From NCBI RefSeq assembly GCF_013401555.1, contig NZ_CP058552.1, forward strand, positions 5,642,001 to 5,706,000: a stretch of 64,000 bases of DNA, given 5' to 3'. Every line of letters begins with the position of its first letter. Within the stretch, counting starts at the first letter, position 1. Of this stretch, positions 61,526 to 64,000 are shown in pieces. The DNA is from Paenibacillus sp. E222. GTDB taxonomy: Bacteria > Bacillota > Bacilli > Paenibacillales > Paenibacillaceae. The notes below the pieces were generated by a model, which made no database searches, was not told where the DNA came from, and was given only the letters and a program-made list of their open reading frames with translations. The position numbers and the translations under genes are program-made.

Positions 61526-61654
61526 GAATTAAATTTAATATATCATCGGCTTTATAACGTGTACAGCTTTTTGTCTGTATAGGATCAGATGATTTTAAAA
61601 ATCAAAGCCTGATCTCATCGCGGTCCTTTAATTTCAACTTTGCACCCTATAAAT

Positions 61655-61687
61655 CAAAAAAAGCCGCAGGTGATAAACACCGCAGCT
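61655..61687 (-). terminator. Terminator of the YitT-family gene
   Basis: AGCTGC-GGTG and CACC-TGCGGCT arms pair with one bulge, followed on the minus strand by seven T. Confidence 0.75.
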
Positions 61688-61713
61688 CCTTACTTCCTTA
61701 TATATACGTTTTA

Positions 61714-62553
61714 TTACGATTTGGACAACTCAATGAACCCTTCACCAAATACGTCACGCACATCATGGATCGTTATGAAAGCAATTTCATCCTCCGCTCG
61801 CACAATCTTCTTGAGCATTGGAACTTCTTGTTTGCTAATGACAATATATAAGATCTCTTTCGGGTTCTTCGTATAATAGCCATGACCAGACAGGACGGTG
61901 ACTCCCCGATCCATCTTCTCAATGACCTGTTGAGCAATGGCATCCTGTTTCGTAGATATAATGGTGACTGCTTTTTTTGGATTGAGCCCTTCAATAATGA
62001 ACTCCATCGTTTTCGTGCCGATGAACAGCATGACAATCGTACACATCAACCCTTGCGGCCCGATAATGAAGAACGACGAGAACGCCACGATCAGATCGAA
62101 GAATAACAGCCCATAACTGATGTTCCAATCCAGATATTTGTTGGCAAGTCGGGCCAGAATAACCGTTCCCGCCGTAGTGCCGCCTACTCTAACAATCAAG
62201 CCGATACCCAGACCGGCAAATAATCCACCAAAAATGGTATTGATCCAGAGCTCGTCCGATGCAATCGTCCAGCTCTCGGTCAGGTGCAGGAACAACGAGT
62301 TGAACACCACCGCAATAATGGTATACACCGTTGTGGTTCTGTCCAGAAACTTGTACCCCACAATCAGCAGAATACCATTCAGGAGCAAGTTCATCAGTCC
62401 TGGAGACCATTCAAAAAGGTAATACAAAATAATTGTAATGCCCGTAACGCCGCCTTCAGCCAGATCATTCGGGATGACGAACAGGTTCACTGCAAGTGCA
62501 AACAGAAATGCACCCGCCATAATAAATAGAATATCCGTTATTCTTTTCTTCAT
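61714..62553 (-). CDS. YitT family membrane protein (DUF161/DUF2179)
   Basis: This 279-residue protein has about five or six N-terminal membrane helices (about 5-185, opening DILFIMAGAFLFALAVNLFVI and IPNDLAEGGVTGIT) and a C-terminal DUF2179 ACT-like cytoplasmic domain (about 200-275, AVTIISTKQDAIAQQVIEKM in part). The family is widespread in Firmicutes and its transport role is unsettled. ATG 62553 is chosen by GGAG spacing; ATG 62556 is 3 bases away. Monocistronic with its own terminator. Confidence 0.85.
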   Translation of the reverse strand: MKKRITDILFIMAGAFLFALAVNLFVIPNDLAEGGVTGITIILYYLFEWSPGLMNLLLNGILLIVGYKFLDRTTTVYTIIAVVFNSLFLHLTESWTIASDELWINTIFGGLFAGLGIGLIVRVGGTTAGTVILARLANKYLDWNISYGLLFFDLIVAFSSFFIIGPQGLMCTIVMLFIGTKTMEFIIEGLNPKKAVTIISTKQDAIAQQVIEKMDRGVTVLSGHGYYTKNPKEILYIVISKQEVPMLKKIVRAEDEIAFITIHDVRDVFGEGFIELSKS

Positions 62554-62744
62554 CATGCACTCCATCCAATCCATCAGAAAATCAACCTATCAACCAATTT
62601 CATAAGTTGTCATAACCACTCAATGATAGATTCTACCATGCCATGAGCAAAATTTGTATACATAATACAAATTGTTGCGCGAATTGTACAAAGGAATCTG
62701 AAATTGCTGTTATTTTAGGCTCTACAGAGCCTATTCACTTCACC
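62554..62744. other. Divergent YitT/desaturase intergenic region, YitT side
   Basis: AT-rich, with no gene. I see no convincing promoter for the YitT gene; TTGTAT-like stretches near 62657 and TACAAT-like stretches near 62668 may serve either strand. Confidence 0.35.
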
Positions 62745-62766
62745 ACCCATGACAAATGTCATGGGT
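62745..62766. promoter_or_regulatory. DesR-like operator upstream of the desaturase
   Basis: ACCCATGACA and its perfect complement are separated by two bases, giving a 22-base palindrome about 65 bases before a TATACA at 62830-62835 that is probably the desaturase -10. Position and TGTCAT half-sites suit DesR-type activation; a further TGACA half-site occurs at about 62795. Confidence 0.6.
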
Positions 62767-62928
62767 CATCATTGATATTCATCATTACAGTGTACTGACA
62801 CTTATGACTTACTGCACTGGATGCATTCTTATACAATGATAAAAACGCCTCACTTGGAGACATCTTCCCAGGAAGCGTTCGGTTATAACTGATTACAGTT
62901 ATTGACCATCGAAGGAGGACATAAGTCT

Positions 62929-63987
62929 ATGAGCAGAACCAAAGAAATGGCCCTTAAAAAAGAAGTAACCCCTTATGAGAAAAATAATCTTCGCCTGAGT
63001 ATTCAACAATTAGTGAATTCCATACTGCCATTATTATTATTATGGGCCGCAGCGTACTATAGCTTGTCCGTGTCCTACTGGTTGACATTTCCGATAGCCC
63101 TCGTAGCCTCGGGATTTGTTCTTCGAACGTTTATCATCTTCCATGACTGCTGTCATGGTTCATTCTTTAAGAGCAAACGTGCCAACGACATTCTCGGCAC
63201 CATTACAGGTGTATTAACGCTCACACCGTACCTGCAATGGAAAAACGAGCATTCCATTCACCACGCAACCAGCGGCAATCTGGACAAACGTGGAGTTGGC
63301 GATATCTGGGTGATGACAGTTGAGGAATACAAAGCCGCTTCCCCTTGGGGTCGTTTGTTCTACCGGATTTATCGTAATCCGTTTGTCATGTTCGGTATTG
63401 GACCCATCTATGTGTTCCTTTTTGCCTACCGCTTTAACCGTAAAGGCGCAAGACGCAAAGAACGTATGAATACTCACCTGACTACAGTGTTGATCGTAGC
63501 GCTCTACGCCTCCATGTGCTGGTTGATCGGCTGGCAGGCTTTTGTTCTGGTGCAGGCACCCGTCTTTTTCTTCTCCGGCTTCTTCGGCATCTGGCTGTTC
63601 TACGTACAGCATCAATTTGAAGATACGTACTTTGAAAATGAAGATGAGTGGAGTTATGTGAAGGCTGCTGTAGAAGGTAGTTCATATTATAAATTGCCTA
63701 AACTGCTGCAATGGATCAGTGGCAATATCGGGTTCCACCATGTGCATCACTTGAGCCCACGTGTACCCAACTATTATTTGGAAGAAGCCCATAACGCAAC
63801 ACCGCCATTGCAGAAGGCTACAACGATTACGCTGCGTTCCAGTCTGGCTGCCCTGCGATTCCGTCTGTGGGACGAAGAATCCAAGCAATTTGTCAGTTTC
63901 AGAGAGATCAAAAACTTAACTCGCAAGCCTTACGTTCAACCGCCTATTCGAGTAAACAACCAAGCGAGTCTGACAGAGAAGCCTTAA
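62929..63987 (+). CDS. des: Membrane fatty acid desaturase
   Basis: This acyl-lipid desaturase introduces a cis double bond to keep the membrane fluid in the cold. It has 352 residues and four main membrane helices. The three His boxes of the diiron centre are present: HDCCHGS (about 80), HSIHHA (about 116) and HHVHH (about 281). Length and order fit Bacillus Des (delta-5). ATG 62929 follows AAGGAGG by 10 bases; a TTG start at 62902 overlaps that site. A 22-base palindrome upstream suggests DesK/DesR control; that two-component pair is not in the window but could lie beyond base 64000. Confidence 0.9.
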   Translation: MSRTKEMALKKEVTPYEKNNLRLSIQQLVNSILPLLLLWAAAYYSLSVSYWLTFPIALVASGFVLRTFIIFHDCCHGSFFKSKRANDILGTITGVLTLTPYLQWKNEHSIHHATSGNLDKRGVGDIWVMTVEEYKAASPWGRLFYRIYRNPFVMFGIGPIYVFLFAYRFNRKGARRKERMNTHLTTVLIVALYASMCWLIGWQAFVLVQAPVFFFSGFFGIWLFYVQHQFEDTYFENEDEWSYVKAAVEGSSYYKLPKLLQWISGNIGFHHVHHLSPRVPNYYLEEAHNATPPLQKATTITLRSSLAALRFRLWDEESKQFVSFREIKNLTRKPYVQPPIRVNNQASLTEKP

Positions 63988-64000
63988 CTCTGTCGGATTC

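Noticed and set aside
1..64000. CRISPR array, prophage, integron or IS element
   Set aside because: No regularly spaced direct repeats, transposase, integrase or phage structural genes are seen; apparent repeats are hairpins and operators.

Overview
The window looks like a chromosomal segment of a Paenibacillus-like member of the Bacillales. Moderate GC, strong AGGAGG-type ribosome binding sites, frequent TTG starts, a lipoprotein-type YidC, a BdhA close to the Bacillus enzyme, a Bce-type peptide-resistance module, an Asp23/Gls24 protein, a PadR regulator coupled to an FtsW-like protein with a permease prefix, and a Des-type desaturase all fit. I see no rRNA, tRNA, CRISPR array, prophage or insertion sequence. 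About 57 protein genes are supported, plus one gene remnant.

Layout. 1-1.7 kb: end of an osmolyte/quaternary-amine ABC importer operon. 1.9-8.8 kb: small single genes (NmrA-like remnant, HesB-like protein, secreted M15B peptidase, divergent hydrolase/TetR pair, nitroreductase, GyrI-like protein, M29 aminopeptidase). 8.9-12.8 kb: acyl-CoA synthetase, aldo/keto reductase, AraC regulator. 12.9-16.6 kb: Asp23, AI-2E transporter and a two-component system. 16.9-24.6 kb: lone HpaB-type monooxygenase, then a complete Bce-type detoxification module (regulator, kinase, ATPase, permease) next to a lipoprotein NagZ. 24.9-31.5 kb: old yellow enzyme, anchored propeller protein, butanediol dehydrogenase and a divergent LacI regulator sharing an operator, and a 2-hydroxyacid dehydrogenase. 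31.7-38 kb: TetR/MFS efflux pair, small membrane proteins, HD-GYP phosphodiesterase, UbiD decarboxylase. 38.3-42.3 kb: fused MacB-like ABC transporter with its own regulator and kinase. 42.5-47.3 kb: amidohydrolase, 97-residue protein, saccharopine-dehydrogenase-like protein and methyltransferase, divergent from a LuxR regulator. 47.4-48.6 kb: yidC with an upstream overlapping leader ORF. 48.7-57.2 kb: DUF4153 membrane protein, SgrR-like regulator, FtsW-like/PadR pair, small kinase, large TerD-like protein. 57.5-61.5 kb: ROK regulator, toroid-like protein of unknown function and TIM-barrel isomerase. 61.7-64 kb: YitT-family protein and fatty acid desaturase.

The most striking structure is upstream of yidC. 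A 116-codon ORF encodes one N-terminal membrane segment followed by an Arg-rich then Asp/Glu-rich stretch. It ends inside yidC, and a perfect 10-bp stem immediately downstream of the acidic stretch covers half of the yidC ribosome binding site. This has the architecture of the Bacillus subtilis MifM-YidC2 force-sensing arrest switch, with a different sequence.

Several intergenic regions hold good palindromes consistent with local control: LacI/bdhA, TetR/MFS, TetR/hydrolase, ROK, a DesR-like site before the desaturase, and a FapR-like site before the acyl-CoA synthetase. Start codons were set from ribosome binding sites and often differ from the longest ORF. Functions rest on recognised motifs and remembered family sequences; no database search was run.
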